This document shows positions 41,001 through 50,616 of a stretch of DNA of 64,000 bases, in pieces; within the stretch, counting starts at the first letter, position 1, and the number at the start of each line of letters is the position of its first letter. The stretch comes from SIG607 sp045605385 (lineage in GTDB: Bacteria; Bacillota; Clostridia; Oscillospirales; Acutalibacteraceae). The notes below the pieces were generated by a model. The model was not told the DNA's origin. It ran no database searches and was given only the letters and a program-made list of their open reading frames with translations. Both the position numbers and the translations under genes were made by a program. The DNA lies in the NCBI GenBank assembly GCA_045605385.1, contig JAZUPW010000020.1:1-64000 (forward strand), written 5' to 3'.

Positions 41001-42927
41001 TAGTAAAGTAATTTGCTCTGAAATCCTTAAACGAAACAACCTTACCTGCCCATTTTGCATAAACGGTAATGGGTTCTCTGCCAAATGTTGTACCGTTAAA
41101 TTTAACGGTACATGCGCTGTCTAAATACCAGCCGCCAAAGGGATACTCGCCTTCGGGAGTATAGTTTTCAATACTATCGCCGCGGTTACCCTTAACGGTT
41201 ATATCAGGTCTGCCATCGTTATGTACGTAAGTAATGGTAGATTCATAAGGCTGAGTGGTTTTGAATACTACGTTATCAATATATACGGTAGCATTACATT
41301 TTTCCGATAATATCATTACAAAATGAACTGCAGTATTATCGGGCTGACCGTATTTCATTGTAAAGCTGAATTTACCTTCATGCCAAGCGCCGTCCTTATC
41401 GGCAGAAGTAATATCAAACTTAGCGCCCTGAGTAGCCTTGAAGTCTACTCTTGCGCCTTGCCAGATGTTAGTAGCAGCGCCGTTAACGGGGAAAACGGTA
41501 AATGTTACGTTTTCGGGTAAATCTTCTACGTAATAGTCAAAGGTAACGTCGTAAACTCGTTTTTCTTCAAGCATAATACCGTGCATAACAGCGGTGCTGT
41601 CTATTGTGCCGTATTTGTTGGTATCATACTTATTTGTGTTAACGTCCCAGTTATACTTGTTAACTTTACCTCTGTCGTTTCCTGTGGGGTCAGCAACAAT
41701 GCTCATCATCTTACCGTAAGCCCATTCGCTTACACCGGTATTATAATTTTCAAAACTCTGAACCTGATCAGGAATTTCGCTTAACCATTTTGCAAAAACA
41801 TCATAACTTGAATAACCGAAAGTTGTTGCGGTAAACGCTTCAGTATAACTTTCAGTTGTGTACCAACCCATAAACCAGTTAGCAGCAGGACTGTTAATTA
41901 AATCAACCGGTTCTTCGGGATATACAATAGTTTCGCCCGCAACACCTGTTACAGGAATAATTATATTGTTATGAGTATCAACAAAAGTAACGGTTACAGG
42001 TGCTTTCCAGAAAGTGTATAAAGTCTGAATATTTTTCTTAAAGGTAACGTTTTCAGCCTGTGTAGTTCTGTCGGCATCAACAAACCAACCCTTGAATTCG
42101 TGCGTTGGGTCAGTACCTTCAAGTGTGGGAAGTTCTACGGCAGAATCCAGTTCACCCGTAACAACTTCGGTTGTACCGTAATATTCATCTACAAGTATCA
42201 CCGCGCCCTTTGAAGCGCTTAATTTTGTTACCTGTACGTCATCAACAACAAATTCCAGACCGTAATGTGTGGCAGCAAAGAAACCTAAGTTGTTATCTGT
42301 GTCCGCAGCAAATTCATCGGGGGTTGTAAACACGTAAGTAAGTTCATAAGTATCTCTGCCAACAGTATGCTGTTTTACACCTGCGGCTGTGGTAAGTTTA
42401 AAGGTACCGTTTTCTTTATCTTCCTGCGGAACTCTGTCTGCAGTAAATACGTCGGAAACGGTTGTTTTCATAGTGCCAATAGGGTTACCGTCGCCGCCTG
42501 CAGCAAAACCGTAGCCAAGTTTTAAATAACTTGTGGCATTTTCGGCAATTGCAGCAGTCTTAATAGGAGCAGCAAGTACGTTAAGCTTGAAAGAAACTAT
42601 ATAAGTAGAGTTTGTTTCAAGTTTGTATTCGCCGTCAGCGTTATTAAGTCGGTATCCGCCGCCCGTACCCCATGCAACAGGGTTGCCGTGTAGCCAGCCA
42701 ACACCTCTGACACCGTTAGATGCATCAAAAGTATGTAATGCCCAACTGGTGCAGTTTGCCGCATCTGTACCATCAAAATTGAAGGTAACGGTTTTGTTAT
42801 CCTCAACAGGAATGGCAGCTGCATTTGCGCTAAAGCTCATAGGCACGTAAAGCGCACTTACAAGTAAAGTAAGTACGCAAATAACACCAAGAACTTTTGC
42901 AAACAATTTACTGTTTTGTTTTCTCAT
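38095..42927 (-). CDS. Membrane-anchored multimodular surface protein, cassette 3, 1610 aa
   Basis: The signal peptide is about 1-37 (SANAA). The full-length opening module starts VTFNFDGTDAANCTSWALH and contains a GYRLNNADG strand. Six InlB/Flg_new repeats lie at about 244-310, 310-380, 562-630, 802-870, 1052-1125 and a degenerate 1288-1365, separated by beta-sandwich modules. The membrane-proximal module (about 1380-1550) is the best conserved part of the family (EGNSKDNVTSGRYALHRKG, GAVKIASC, TPGYCELFIDDV). The sequence ends VDYTEYVPAKRDANGNL, transmembrane helix (about 1580-1602), KKRKAKKA. There is no LPXTG. AAAGGAG lies about 10 bases before the ATG. It is probably the binding arm for the GH16 enzyme of the same cassette. 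Confidence 0.75.
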   Translation of the reverse strand: MRKQNSKLFAKVLGVICVLTLLVSALYVPMSFSANAAAIPVEDNKTVTFNFDGTDAANCTSWALHTFDASNGVRGVGWLHGNPVAWGTGGGYRLNNADGEYKLETNSTYIVSFKLNVLAAPIKTAAIAENATSYLKLGYGFAAGGDGNPIGTMKTTVSDVFTADRVPQEDKENGTFKLTTAAGVKQHTVGRDTYELTYVFTTPDEFAADTDNNLGFFAATHYGLEFVVDDVQVTKLSASKGAVILVDEYYGTTEVVTGELDSAVELPTLEGTDPTHEFKGWFVDADRTTQAENVTFKKNIQTLYTFWKAPVTVTFVDTHNNIIIPVTGVAGETIVYPEEPVDLINSPAANWFMGWYTTESYTEAFTATTFGYSSYDVFAKWLSEIPDQVQSFENYNTGVSEWAYGKMMSIVADPTGNDRGKVNKYNWDVNTNKYDTNKYGTIDSTAVMHGIMLEEKRVYDVTFDYYVEDLPENVTFTVFPVNGAATNIWQGARVDFKATQGAKFDITSADKDGAWHEGKFSFTMKYGQPDNTAVHFVMILSEKCNATVYIDNVVFKTTQPYESTITYVHNDGRPDITVKGNRGDSIENYTPEGEYPFGGWYLDSACTVKFNGTTFGREPITVYAKWAGKVVSFKDFRANYFTKWSLSIKNEAGVGYDDDYALSLDYEGSKINPEMKQPFYVRTTANDYCLALIALPDKSIYTIKYYVKVNYANADFEIMLGMAHDGNIWEGSAPFTETKTVISKEEAGKGWISKEFTVTADYINTHFDDLYLFFNVLNPNAQTKVDALVDRIEIVEATGAYAAFDTGIIGDTLKYQFGEEGDEIKFPELRNGGLQFLGWYTDAAHTNKVTATKLVSGYQRFYAKWEGYAETFENFKLDSKQILEQGKLVNVVKGEGVGYDDNAKLSFYGNGGAVKEEKPDGTVEYWGGKITSYRDNCVRINDKLKNHTAYRIGYYYKSAPDANVDTLIQFALSRSGSIWEPSSYVNLFHTKNVAAAKETQWQYAETVIYTDFLDVKEGNTLYMQFGALKGGKEYIAGVDIDNVLIIELEAPYIHYDGLNSAYSQVIQGTVGGEIKGPASVPVRVGYTFTGWFADKECTIPFTKKIFEEGDRLAAFAGYEKSNKVLYTLENFQFSNPQGWFLWDIANGWGEFDFAYSGTHAFFFDRDPDKCGNKWEGICVGDGNEIFKLDATRQYVVTFKYYVEKQGSGDAKVSFWAGHSHNRYHRNAKLTDDYIINIMEDVGVWKTGALVINPKNIVEESEYLFLIVDGGQDFMLYFDDIEITTLPEGHTGYVIDNGGCDAVPMYVTGKIGSSFANQLPSNPKYDNHKFQGYKYFDANNNSDMLTPDKMVFSEEKLRIVANFVRLKTVMDFEKGYKELLESHGDYSAADYDYELYDANKEGNSKDNVTSGRYALHRKGTSMYFENAQLVTQDKMLSNTERYTLTMKVKLGKYFQTDGAVKIASCKNPYYAWTTTGDYHAIVAIKDLLDGEWHEITYTFNSVEAFLAIQTPGYCELFIDDVVINWVEKDTPLSSSVDYTEYVPAKRDANGNLVDLPAVVIDVDSIIDESLLNKTNGAFNMLYVIIGGAALVVIAAAVILVIVLKKRKAKKA

Positions 42928-42963
42928 TCTTTTTACTCCTTTGCATATTTAATTATTGATTAT

Positions 42964-42992
42964 ATCATACAATGACACAACTTATATGTCAA
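42964..42992 (-). promoter_or_regulatory. Promoter of cassette 3
   Basis: Minus-strand TTGACA (42987-42992), 17-bp spacer, TATGAT (42964-42969). A second TTGACA with the same downstream bases (TTGACATATAA) lies 18 bp upstream at 43005-43010, so the -35 region is duplicated. Confidence 0.65.
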
Positions 42993-43228
42993 GAATTTTT
43001 TATATGTCAAACCATAAAATATCACTAATTATCTTTTCAAAAAAAATTACATAAATATTTTACAATAACAAAAAACAAATGTAAATGGAAATTTATAAAA
43101 ACAATATGGAAATTTGTGTCTATAAAAAGTCTATGCATAATAATATCATAATAGGAGGTAAAAGTAAATGTCAATTTCAAAACATTTGTAAATTTCAAAA
43201 CAAAACTTGTTGCGTTTTTGCACACAAA
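42993..43228. other. AT-rich spacer between cassettes 3 and 4
   Basis: About 235 bp with no convincing gene. It holds the duplicated TTGACATATAA block, a repeated aatggaaattt motif (43084, 43106) and a plus-strand AGGAGG (about 43155) leading only to a seven-codon frame. Confidence 0.5.
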
Positions 43229-43260
43229 AAAATCAGCCCTGAATTTTCAAGGCTGATTTT
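43229..43260 (-). terminator. Terminator of cassette 4
   Basis: aaaatcagcc (43229-43238) pairs with ggctgatttt (43251-43260), followed on the minus strand by TTTTTGTG. It lies 8 bp past the stop codon at 43268. Confidence 0.8.
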
Positions 43261-43267
43261 TAAATCA

Positions 43268-45133
43268 TTAATATGTTCCTTTTATAGGATGTTCGGGATA
43301 CACAACAGTTGTGGGCTTTTGTTCTACGTGTTCGGTAGAACTGTAAACCATCTGGCTGTTAATAGCGTCGGTTTGATAAACCTTTAAAGAATCTATTTCT
43401 GCCTCAGTATAATCGGGATGCTTTTCAGGATCCCATTTTTTACCGTAAGAAGCATCACCCATTCTGAAGTGAAGATTAATATAGTTAAGCAAGCAGTGAA
43501 CCGAAACCGATTCTTCTTCATCAAAGGTATAAGAAAGATACGTTTTACCGTTAAAGGCAAAGTTCATAAACTCATCGGTCCAATGAAGCGTGAAATAGTT
43601 GAATGTTTCGTGCATTGTACCGCCGTAACGTTCTTTATCTACGTTAACAACAGTGTTGTTATCCTTTGTGTGATACTTTGCTTTGGTTCCTACAGAAAGA
43701 TGTCCGCTTGTAGAGGTAATGCCGTCGGAAACGTAATCGGTCCACCAACGGTGAACGTTCGTTTCATAGCGAAGTTCGTTACCGTAGTTTTCAAGCAAGT
43801 CAACTTCGGTCATACAACTTCTGCCAATATTACCGTAACGCGAAACAAGGTTCTGCTCACCCGTACCGTTAAGCCAGAAAGACATACAACCGGGTTCTGC
43901 CGCCATTTTAGCCTTAATTTCCCAAACGCCGTATTTAAACAGCATAGAATAATAAGTAGAAGCGTAAGTGCCAACAAAATCGGTATCGTTAAGTTTATAG
44001 GTAGCAAGTTTTAATGTACCGTCAGACTGATAAACGTTCTTGTGCGGAAGCGGTTTTCCGTATGCGGTAGACTCGTTCATAGGTCCCGAGTACCAAAGCG
44101 TGCCGCCAAGGCAAGATTTTAACGTTCTGCCCGCCTGATAGTTATAGTCGCCCCACTTGCTTATATCAACGGTAGAACCTTCAAATTCATCACTGAAGTT
44201 TAATGTATAGGCGCCATCTTCCTCTTTATCGTACTTACCGTTAATAACGTAGCCATCGGTCCAATTAAAGGGATTTTCTGTTCCCGCTTCTAAACATAAA
44301 TCGTGAAAATGCTTAACAGCGCGCCAGTTTGCAAGGTCGTTTCCGCCCTTTATTACAAGTTTTGTACCAACAACTTTTATAACGTAATTATCACCTTCAA
44401 CGGTTACCGATTTACTTGCTTCACGGGAAGTATCGCCTATAAGTATTTCATAGGTAGTTTCTTCTAAATCGTCTTCTATATAATTAAGAATAAAACCGTT
44501 TTCTTCGTAATAATCAATAAAACTTTCAACCTGCTGACCTATAAGGTAAGACATTCGAAGCGGTTTAACAACAGTAAATTTACCAAGATTCATACCCGCA
44601 ACCGTATTCATAACGTTTTCAACTTCAGGCTGATAAATAAAGCAATAATCACTTCTTATAAGGTTAAAACTTTCAATATTCTGGCAGAAAGTATGAATAA
44701 ACCATTCACACGCGGTTTGTATCATACTATCGGTGGTTGCCTGAATACAAATTTTATTTCCTAAAACAACAACAATAAAATCGTAAACGTTGTTTTCGCG
44801 ATTATTAACCAGCATTTCTTTAGCTTTAGCCGATTCTTCTCGGTTGGTGTCGCCAACAAGAATTTCAAGGTAATTTTCTTCTGCCGAAGCAACGCTGTCT
44901 TTATAGATATTAATTTTACAGCCAAAATTTTCTTTAATAGCCGCTCTTATATTCTTAGCGCTGTTTTCAACCAAAGTATCGCATTCATTGGGGCGCACAA
45001 CTATATAACTGAAAATACCGTCGGCATCAATACTTGCCTGAACCGAAGAAGTTTTAGTTAACGAACAGGCGGAAAGAAGGCTAACGCTTAAAACCAGACT
45101 TAATACTAAACAAATAATTCTAACAGTTTTCAT
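43268..45133 (-). CDS. GH16-like glycoside hydrolase lipoprotein, cassette 4, 621 aa
   Basis: The lipoprotein signal has lipobox LSAC (Cys23). The two related alpha/beta domains lie at about 35-160 and 190-300; in domain 2 the usual SREESKSV is SREASKSV. The GH16-like domain (about 310-600) has an intact catalytic strand E443-V-D-L-L-E448, preceded by SFWLNGTGE and RYGNIGRSC. The histidine-tryptophan segment reads NVHRWW as in the paralogues. The start is supported by GGAAAGGAAGG ending about 10 bases before it. It is the second gene of its cassette, 20 bp behind the large gene, with a strong terminator at its end. Confidence 0.8.
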   Translation of the reverse strand: MKTVRIICLVLSLVLSVSLLSACSLTKTSSVQASIDADGIFSYIVVRPNECDTLVENSAKNIRAAIKENFGCKINIYKDSVASAEENYLEILVGDTNREESAKAKEMLVNNRENNVYDFIVVVLGNKICIQATTDSMIQTACEWFIHTFCQNIESFNLIRSDYCFIYQPEVENVMNTVAGMNLGKFTVVKPLRMSYLIGQQVESFIDYYEENGFILNYIEDDLEETTYEILIGDTSREASKSVTVEGDNYVIKVVGTKLVIKGGNDLANWRAVKHFHDLCLEAGTENPFNWTDGYVINGKYDKEEDGAYTLNFSDEFEGSTVDISKWGDYNYQAGRTLKSCLGGTLWYSGPMNESTAYGKPLPHKNVYQSDGTLKLATYKLNDTDFVGTYASTYYSMLFKYGVWEIKAKMAAEPGCMSFWLNGTGEQNLVSRYGNIGRSCMTEVDLLENYGNELRYETNVHRWWTDYVSDGITSTSGHLSVGTKAKYHTKDNNTVVNVDKERYGGTMHETFNYFTLHWTDEFMNFAFNGKTYLSYTFDEEESVSVHCLLNYINLHFRMGDASYGKKWDPEKHPDYTEAEIDSLKVYQTDAINSQMVYSSTEHVEQKPTTVVYPEHPIKGTY

Positions 45134-45153
45134 TTTCGTTTACCTTCCTTTCC

Positions 45154-48100
45154 TTAAACCTTATTTTTTCGTTTTTTGCCTATTATTACTATAGCCACTA
45201 TAGCGCCCGCAACAATAATTAACGCCGCGCCTGCTATAATTGCAATAAGCGTAATATTTAAACTTCCCATATCTGCCGTAAGGGTAGAGTCAACAATGGT
45301 GGTAACGTCAATTGTTGTATCTTTCTTAATTAAATTACCGTTTGCATCTCTCTTAGCAGGAACGTATTCAGTAAAGGCGCAAGGGGTAGAAAGCGGTGTT
45401 GTTTCCTTGTCAACGCGAGTAATAACAACGTCGTCAATAAACAGTTCACAATAACCGGGCGATTGTAAACTCAAGTAACATTCAACCGCGTTAAAGGTGT
45501 AAGAAACTTCGTGCCATTCACCGTCTGCAAGATCAGCCATAGCAACAATTGGGTAATAGTCACCCGTTGTAGCCCAAGGATAGAAAGGCGAACGGTTAGA
45601 AACAACCTTTAATGCGCCGTTTGTGTGGAAATGTTTGCCCATTTTTACTTTAAGGGTAATGGTGTATCTTTCACCCGCAGTAAGCATTTGCGCCTGTGTA
45701 AGCAACTGTGCATTTTCAAAGTAATAGGAATTACCCTTGCGGCGAAGCGCATAATTACCGCTTGTTACGTTGTCCTTAGAATTGCCTTCCTTAGAAGCAT
45801 CGTAATGTTCCCAGTCGAAGTCAATGGTAGAATAATCTCCGTAAGTTTTGAACAACAGCGAATATTCCCCGTCAAAGTCCTGCTTTGTAACAAGGCGAAC
45901 AAAACTTGCCTTTATTCTCATATAATCCTGACTGAATACCATCTTATCCGTTGTTAATTCTTCTGCATTATTAGACGCATCGAACTTTGTATAGCCGGTA
46001 AATATATGGTTATCCTTTGAAGCCGTCTTTGGAAGTTTATTAGCAAAGCTGCTGCCAATAGGACCTGAAACGTAAGTGGGAACGTTTGGTGAATCGCCAT
46101 TATCAACAATATATGCCGTATGGTTTTCGGGAAGAGTTTCAATGGTTACGTCATCAAGATAAACAATAAAATCCTTACCCTTTTCACCAATTAAATATAA
46201 GCACCTACCGTTTTCAGGGATTTTAGAAGCATCTAAAACAAATACAGCAGTTTTCCACACTCCAAGGTCGGCAACAACGTTAAGCAAAACGGTATCACAT
46301 AAAGTTGAAGTACCTGAAAATGCCGATTTTTCGTGTCCGCTTCTGAAATAAAGGCGTAACGGTTCGCTGCCGCGCTGTTCAACGTAATACTTAACAGTAG
46401 CAATGTATTTCTTTGTGGGATCTAATTCAAAGTTAATTCCGTCGGCTGCAATAATAGCATGGCTAAGTCTTGCCGCAGCAACTTCGCTGCGGTCTAACTT
46501 AATTGCCTTAGTTCCCGAATAAGCAACAGGCATTTCGCCAATTTCAATACCGTTGCCGAAAAGCTGCCAACCGGGAACGGCGGTTTTTCCGTAATTTTCA
46601 AAATCATAACGCGCCAATACAGATCTTACGTACTTTGCGTAAACAACGTAGGCTTCGTTTTCTGCAAAAGTAGTTTGTGTAAAGGGAACGGTAAATTCTT
46701 TATCTAAATACCAACCGTCAAAGTCAAAGTTATTCTTAACAGGGTTGCTTGGGTAGTTAATGCTTTCGCCCGCTTTACCGCTAACAATATTAATAGGAGC
46801 GCCGTTCATTGAATCAAACACAACGTAAGGCTTATCAATTTTTTCAATAAGCACGTTATCCACCATAACGGTAGCATTAATGTTATCGGGAACAGGATTA
46901 ACGTCGGCAATTACCTGTATGTAAAGCATTTTACCTTTTTCGTCTGCAAAATCTGTAAACAAATAGGTTTCAGCCTTAGTCCACTCTGTTTGCTTTAGGG
47001 GTACGTTTTGTGTTGTATAAGCGTAATTTACATATTGCGGTTCCCACACACTTGCTTCATGAGCCGTAGCAAAATTAATCTTTGCATCGCAGGTTGAACC
47101 CTCAACCGCTCTGTAATAATAGGTTATCTTATACGCTGTTTTGTTTTCAAGGTTACCCAAACGGGCTATATTATCCTTACCGTTAGCGGCGCGCGTTTTC
47201 ATATAAACAACACTGCCGTCGTTGTTAACGTTTCTTACCATTTCGCCGTCAACGTGCCACTCAAGCGCATAATTATCGTCAACACCAACACCCGCGCCCT
47301 CTTTAATACTCATAGTAACACCAAAGTTAAAGCGGTTAGCGGTTTCGTATTTGTACTTATCAAAGCCAATGGGAACTACACTCCATTTAGCATAAACGTT
47401 GGTAATACCTTCTGCCATTTCGGTAGCGGTAAAAGGCACCTCACAAGCGGCATCGCTGTACCAACCAAGGAACTGCGCGTTACCGTTTTTAAGTGTGGGG
47501 AAGTTAATAGCATCTCCCTTGTTACCTATTTGATAAGCGTTGTCAACGTCGGCGTTGGAATTAAATATAACAACGTCCCTTTCAACTTCGGTAATAAGAA
47601 TGTTATCAATTAAAACATCAATTTCGTTTTCCTTTTTAGGAGTTTCGCATCTGAAAAGAACATAAAGCAGCGAGGCCTTTTCGGTGCCAAAGTTGGTTGT
47701 AAGAATTGTGGTTTTCTTTATCCAACCATCTCCCGCGCTGTCTTTTCCAACAAAACAAGCCGAATTTTCATAACTAACGTAACCCGCTTCCCATAAACCT
47801 GCAGGATGTCCCGTTGCAAAAAGAACACGGTAAGCGGAATCAGCATAATTTGTTTTTACATAATAAGAAATTTCGTAGGTTGTATTGTTTTTAACTGTGC
47901 CTAAAACAGCCTTAAAGTCACGGCCGCCCGTTCCGCGGTCAGCAATAAGTTCGGTTTTACCGTTTTCTACTTTCCAAACGGTATCGCCTTTGTAATGCCA
48001 ACGAAGCGCGGTGTTGTCGGAATAGCCAATACCCTCGCCTTTTTCAATAGACATACACTGTCTAGCAAAAACGTTTGTGTTGTTACTCGGTGTATAGTTG

Positions 48101-50109
48101 CTGAAATCAACAAGAACACCCGCCCACTTAGCGTAAAGTGTAGCAGAAACACGGCCAAACTTGGTTTCTTTGAAAGGAACGGTTAATTCTTTATCGGCAT
48201 ACCAACCAAGGAACGCAAGACCTTTGTTTTCGGGAATATATTCGGGAATATCTTCACCGCGTTTGCCCAATACGGTTTTAGCGGCTTCGCCGTTGTTTGC
48301 GTAATATGTAACCGCCGATTCATAGGGCTGAACGGGAACAAATTTAAAGTTATCAAAGTACAAGGTTGCGTTGCTGTTTTCGGCAAGAGAAAGCATTATA
48401 AACAAGCCTGTTTTCTTTTCATTGGCATAGTTCATTGTAAAGGTAAACTCACCCTTATGCCATTCTTCGCCTTGCTTACTTGCATCAACCGTAATAAATG
48501 CGTTCTGTGTATTTTTGAAATTCTCACCCTGTGTCCACACGTCAAACGGATGAACGTTAAAGGGCCAAACGGTTATAGTTTGAGTATCAGAAATATTTTC
48601 CACCTTATAGTCAAAGGTAGCGGTATAAGTTACACCGTCAAGAAGTACGGCATCTTCCATTTTAATCATGTGGTCAAGCGAAGAGTATCTCTTTTCGGCA
48701 TCGTAAGAACCCGCAACGTCAGTTTCTTTTACGGTATCACTCTTCCAGTTAAATCTTATAATATGATTTCCGTTATCCTCTATTTTGTCCATAGCATAGC
48801 CAAAATAGAAACGGTTTGAATAGTATTTTTTACCGTCGCTCTCTACTTTTTCCGAACGTGTATCGGTATAATAATTTTCAAAATCTTCAACTTCTGTTGT
48901 ATACTCGCTGTCCCATTTCGAATAAACGGTTATATTTTTATAGCCGAACTCTTCAAGAGTAAACTCTTCGGTATAACTTTCTGTGGTATACCAACCCATA
49001 AACCAACTGGCATCGGGTTCGTTAAGATTATCAACTGGGTCGGCAGGATACACTATTTTCTCCCCTGCAACACCGCTTACACTGTACGGTTCACCGCCGT
49101 TTAAAGTATCAACAAAGTTAACGCTTACGGGCGCTTTCCAGGCAGAATATATAGTTTGAACACCGCCGTTAAAGGTAATGCCTTCTGCACTTTCGGTACG
49201 TTCTTCATTTTTATACCAACCCAAAAAAGAGTGTTCGGCATTATCACTTGTAAGCGCGGGCAATTCGGCGGCAGAATCGGTTTCACCCTTTAAAACGTCC
49301 ATTCTGCCCGAATATTCATCTATAGTAACAATTACACCGCTGTTTGCGCCAACCTTGGTAACGCTAACGTCATCAATAAGGTAATCGGTGCCGTAATAAT
49401 TTGTGGAATAAAAACCAAGTGAAGGAACACCCTGTCCTAAATCTTCAGGAGTAGTGAAAACGTAGGTAAGGTCATACCAATTTTCACCAACGTTATAAGT
49501 TTCCCTGCCCAAAGCAGTAGTAATTGTAAAGGTTGCATCTGCCTTTTTGTCTTTTGGTACCGAAGCGGCTTCAAAAACGTCAGACACAACGGTTTTCATA
49601 CCGCTGCAAGTGTTTCCTGTAGTACCGCCTGTAAAACCGTAACCAAGTTTAACCGATGTACTAACAGCGGAGGTAAGTTTGGTTGTGTTTAAAGGAGCCG
49701 AATTAACCTGAAGTTTAAAGGAAACAATATATGTAGTTAAAGGTTCTAAGTTATAAACGCCGTCGTTATTGTTAAGTCGGTAACCGCCTGCGTCAGCATA
49801 AGCAACGTCGTTAGTATGGAGATAACCAAGTTTGTACCATCTGTTCTGGCGGTCTTCACGGGTGGTAATGTGCATACCCCAACCTGCACAGCCAATACCG
49901 TCGTCACCTCTTGTAAGGTTGTTAGCGTCTCCCCGTCCGGTAACACTGCCCTCACCCTCGTCAAAAGTAAAAACAACAGTCTGGTCATCGGCAGCAGGAA
50001 TAACTGCGGCAGACGCCGTAAATACCATAGGTACGTATATTGCGCCTATAAGCACAGTTAACGCGCTGATAACGCCCAAAACTTTAATTAGCATTGTTTT
50101 ACCCTTCAT
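45154..50109 (-). CDS. Membrane-anchored multimodular surface protein, cassette 4, 1651 aa
   Basis: The signal peptide is about 1-35 (TASAA). It is followed by the full opening module (VVFTFDEGEG..., GYRLNNNDGVYNLE) and six InlB/Flg_new repeats at about 260-326, 326-397, 597-665, 847-915, 1097-1168 and a degenerate 1335-1410. Carbohydrate-binding-like modules lie between, then the conserved membrane-proximal module, the TEYVPAKRDANGNL linker, a transmembrane helix (about 1620-1643) and the tail GKKRKNKV. The opening module is closest to that of cassette 5 (both with GRGDANNLTRGDDGIG or a near form). AAGGAGAATAAGTGT precedes the ATG. A hairpin with gtattcgc/gcgaatac arms (50156-50195) lies in its 5' leader. 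Confidence 0.75.
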   Translation of the reverse strand: MKGKTMLIKVLGVISALTVLIGAIYVPMVFTASAAVIPAADDQTVVFTFDEGEGSVTGRGDANNLTRGDDGIGCAGWGMHITTREDRQNRWYKLGYLHTNDVAYADAGGYRLNNNDGVYNLEPLTTYIVSFKLQVNSAPLNTTKLTSAVSTSVKLGYGFTGGTTGNTCSGMKTVVSDVFEAASVPKDKKADATFTITTALGRETYNVGENWYDLTYVFTTPEDLGQGVPSLGFYSTNYYGTDYLIDDVSVTKVGANSGVIVTIDEYSGRMDVLKGETDSAAELPALTSDNAEHSFLGWYKNEERTESAEGITFNGGVQTIYSAWKAPVSVNFVDTLNGGEPYSVSGVAGEKIVYPADPVDNLNEPDASWFMGWYTTESYTEEFTLEEFGYKNITVYSKWDSEYTTEVEDFENYYTDTRSEKVESDGKKYYSNRFYFGYAMDKIEDNGNHIIRFNWKSDTVKETDVAGSYDAEKRYSSLDHMIKMEDAVLLDGVTYTATFDYKVENISDTQTITVWPFNVHPFDVWTQGENFKNTQNAFITVDASKQGEEWHKGEFTFTMNYANEKKTGLFIMLSLAENSNATLYFDNFKFVPVQPYESAVTYYANNGEAAKTVLGKRGEDIPEYIPENKGLAFLGWYADKELTVPFKETKFGRVSATLYAKWAGVLVDFSNYTPSNNTNVFARQCMSIEKGEGIGYSDNTALRWHYKGDTVWKVENGKTELIADRGTGGRDFKAVLGTVKNNTTYEISYYVKTNYADSAYRVLFATGHPAGLWEAGYVSYENSACFVGKDSAGDGWIKKTTILTTNFGTEKASLLYVLFRCETPKKENEIDVLIDNILITEVERDVVIFNSNADVDNAYQIGNKGDAINFPTLKNGNAQFLGWYSDAACEVPFTATEMAEGITNVYAKWSVVPIGFDKYKYETANRFNFGVTMSIKEGAGVGVDDNYALEWHVDGEMVRNVNNDGSVVYMKTRAANGKDNIARLGNLENKTAYKITYYYRAVEGSTCDAKINFATAHEASVWEPQYVNYAYTTQNVPLKQTEWTKAETYLFTDFADEKGKMLYIQVIADVNPVPDNINATVMVDNVLIEKIDKPYVVFDSMNGAPINIVSGKAGESINYPSNPVKNNFDFDGWYLDKEFTVPFTQTTFAENEAYVVYAKYVRSVLARYDFENYGKTAVPGWQLFGNGIEIGEMPVAYSGTKAIKLDRSEVAAARLSHAIIAADGINFELDPTKKYIATVKYYVEQRGSEPLRLYFRSGHEKSAFSGTSTLCDTVLLNVVADLGVWKTAVFVLDASKIPENGRCLYLIGEKGKDFIVYLDDVTIETLPENHTAYIVDNGDSPNVPTYVSGPIGSSFANKLPKTASKDNHIFTGYTKFDASNNAEELTTDKMVFSQDYMRIKASFVRLVTKQDFDGEYSLLFKTYGDYSTIDFDWEHYDASKEGNSKDNVTSGNYALRRKGNSYYFENAQLLTQAQMLTAGERYTITLKVKMGKHFHTNGALKVVSNRSPFYPWATTGDYYPIVAMADLADGEWHEVSYTFNAVECYLSLQSPGYCELFIDDVVITRVDKETTPLSTPCAFTEYVPAKRDANGNLIKKDTTIDVTTIVDSTLTADMGSLNITLIAIIAGAALIIVAGAIVAIVIIGKKRKNKV

Positions 50110-50207
50110 ACACTTATTCTCCTTATAACTTTATTTTGCAATATTAAATCTATCCGTATTCGCGGAACAAACAATAAATCCAAATCAGCGAATACTACTC
50201 TGCTTAT

Positions 50208-50236
50208 ATTATACATCAAAAACTTTTTACAGTAAA
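50208..50236 (-). promoter_or_regulatory. Promoter of cassette 4
   Basis: Minus-strand TTTACT (50231-50236), 17-bp spacer, TATAAT (50208-50213). It gives a leader of about 90 bases that contains the gtattcgc/gcgaatac hairpin. Confidence 0.6.
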
Positions 50237-50379
50237 TATAAACATTGTACAAAATAATATGAAAAATATAACAATCCTACGAAAATTCTTTAATTTTCCA
50301 AAAATTTACCAATTACGTCATAACAATTCTTTGTATTGTAATAAGCAAAAGTAAAACTCTTTTTCGGGTAGTAATTTTT

Positions 50380-50530
50380 ATATAGTGATATTCCCCTTTC
50401 GGGAAGTGATATTGAAATCTTGCTATTTCAGTGATATTTTATTCGCCATAAACTGCCGAAGGCAATATCACTTGAACTATAGTTCAAATATAACTGCAAA
50501 GCAATATCAATCGCCGTAAGGCGAATAAAA
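50380..50530. repeat. Cluster of short hairpins joined by GTGATATT linkers, second copy
   Basis: Hairpins cccctttcgggg-like, gaaatc..gatttc-like, gccgaaggc and cgccgtaaggcg are separated by AGTGATATT or ATATCACT linkers. The order and the ending gcgaataaaact directly before a terminator stem are shared with the cluster at 18680-18880. No gene is present. Confidence 0.6.
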
Positions 50531-50562
50531 CTGCCCAAGTGTCATTGAGAACACTTGGGCAG
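50531..50562 (-). terminator. Terminator of cassette 5
   Basis: A perfect 12-bp stem (50531-50542 with 50551-50562) is followed on the minus strand by TTTTATTCG. It lies 55 bp past the stop codon at 50617. Confidence 0.8.
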
Positions 50563-50616
50563 CTCACCGAGGTTTTTAACACACTATTAAATTTTGCTTT
50601 TTACAGCACAAATTTA

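Noticed and set aside
43155..43190. Plus-strand AGGAGG with ATG between cassettes 3 and 4
   Set aside because: The frame ends after seven codons and no promoter or terminator accompanies it.
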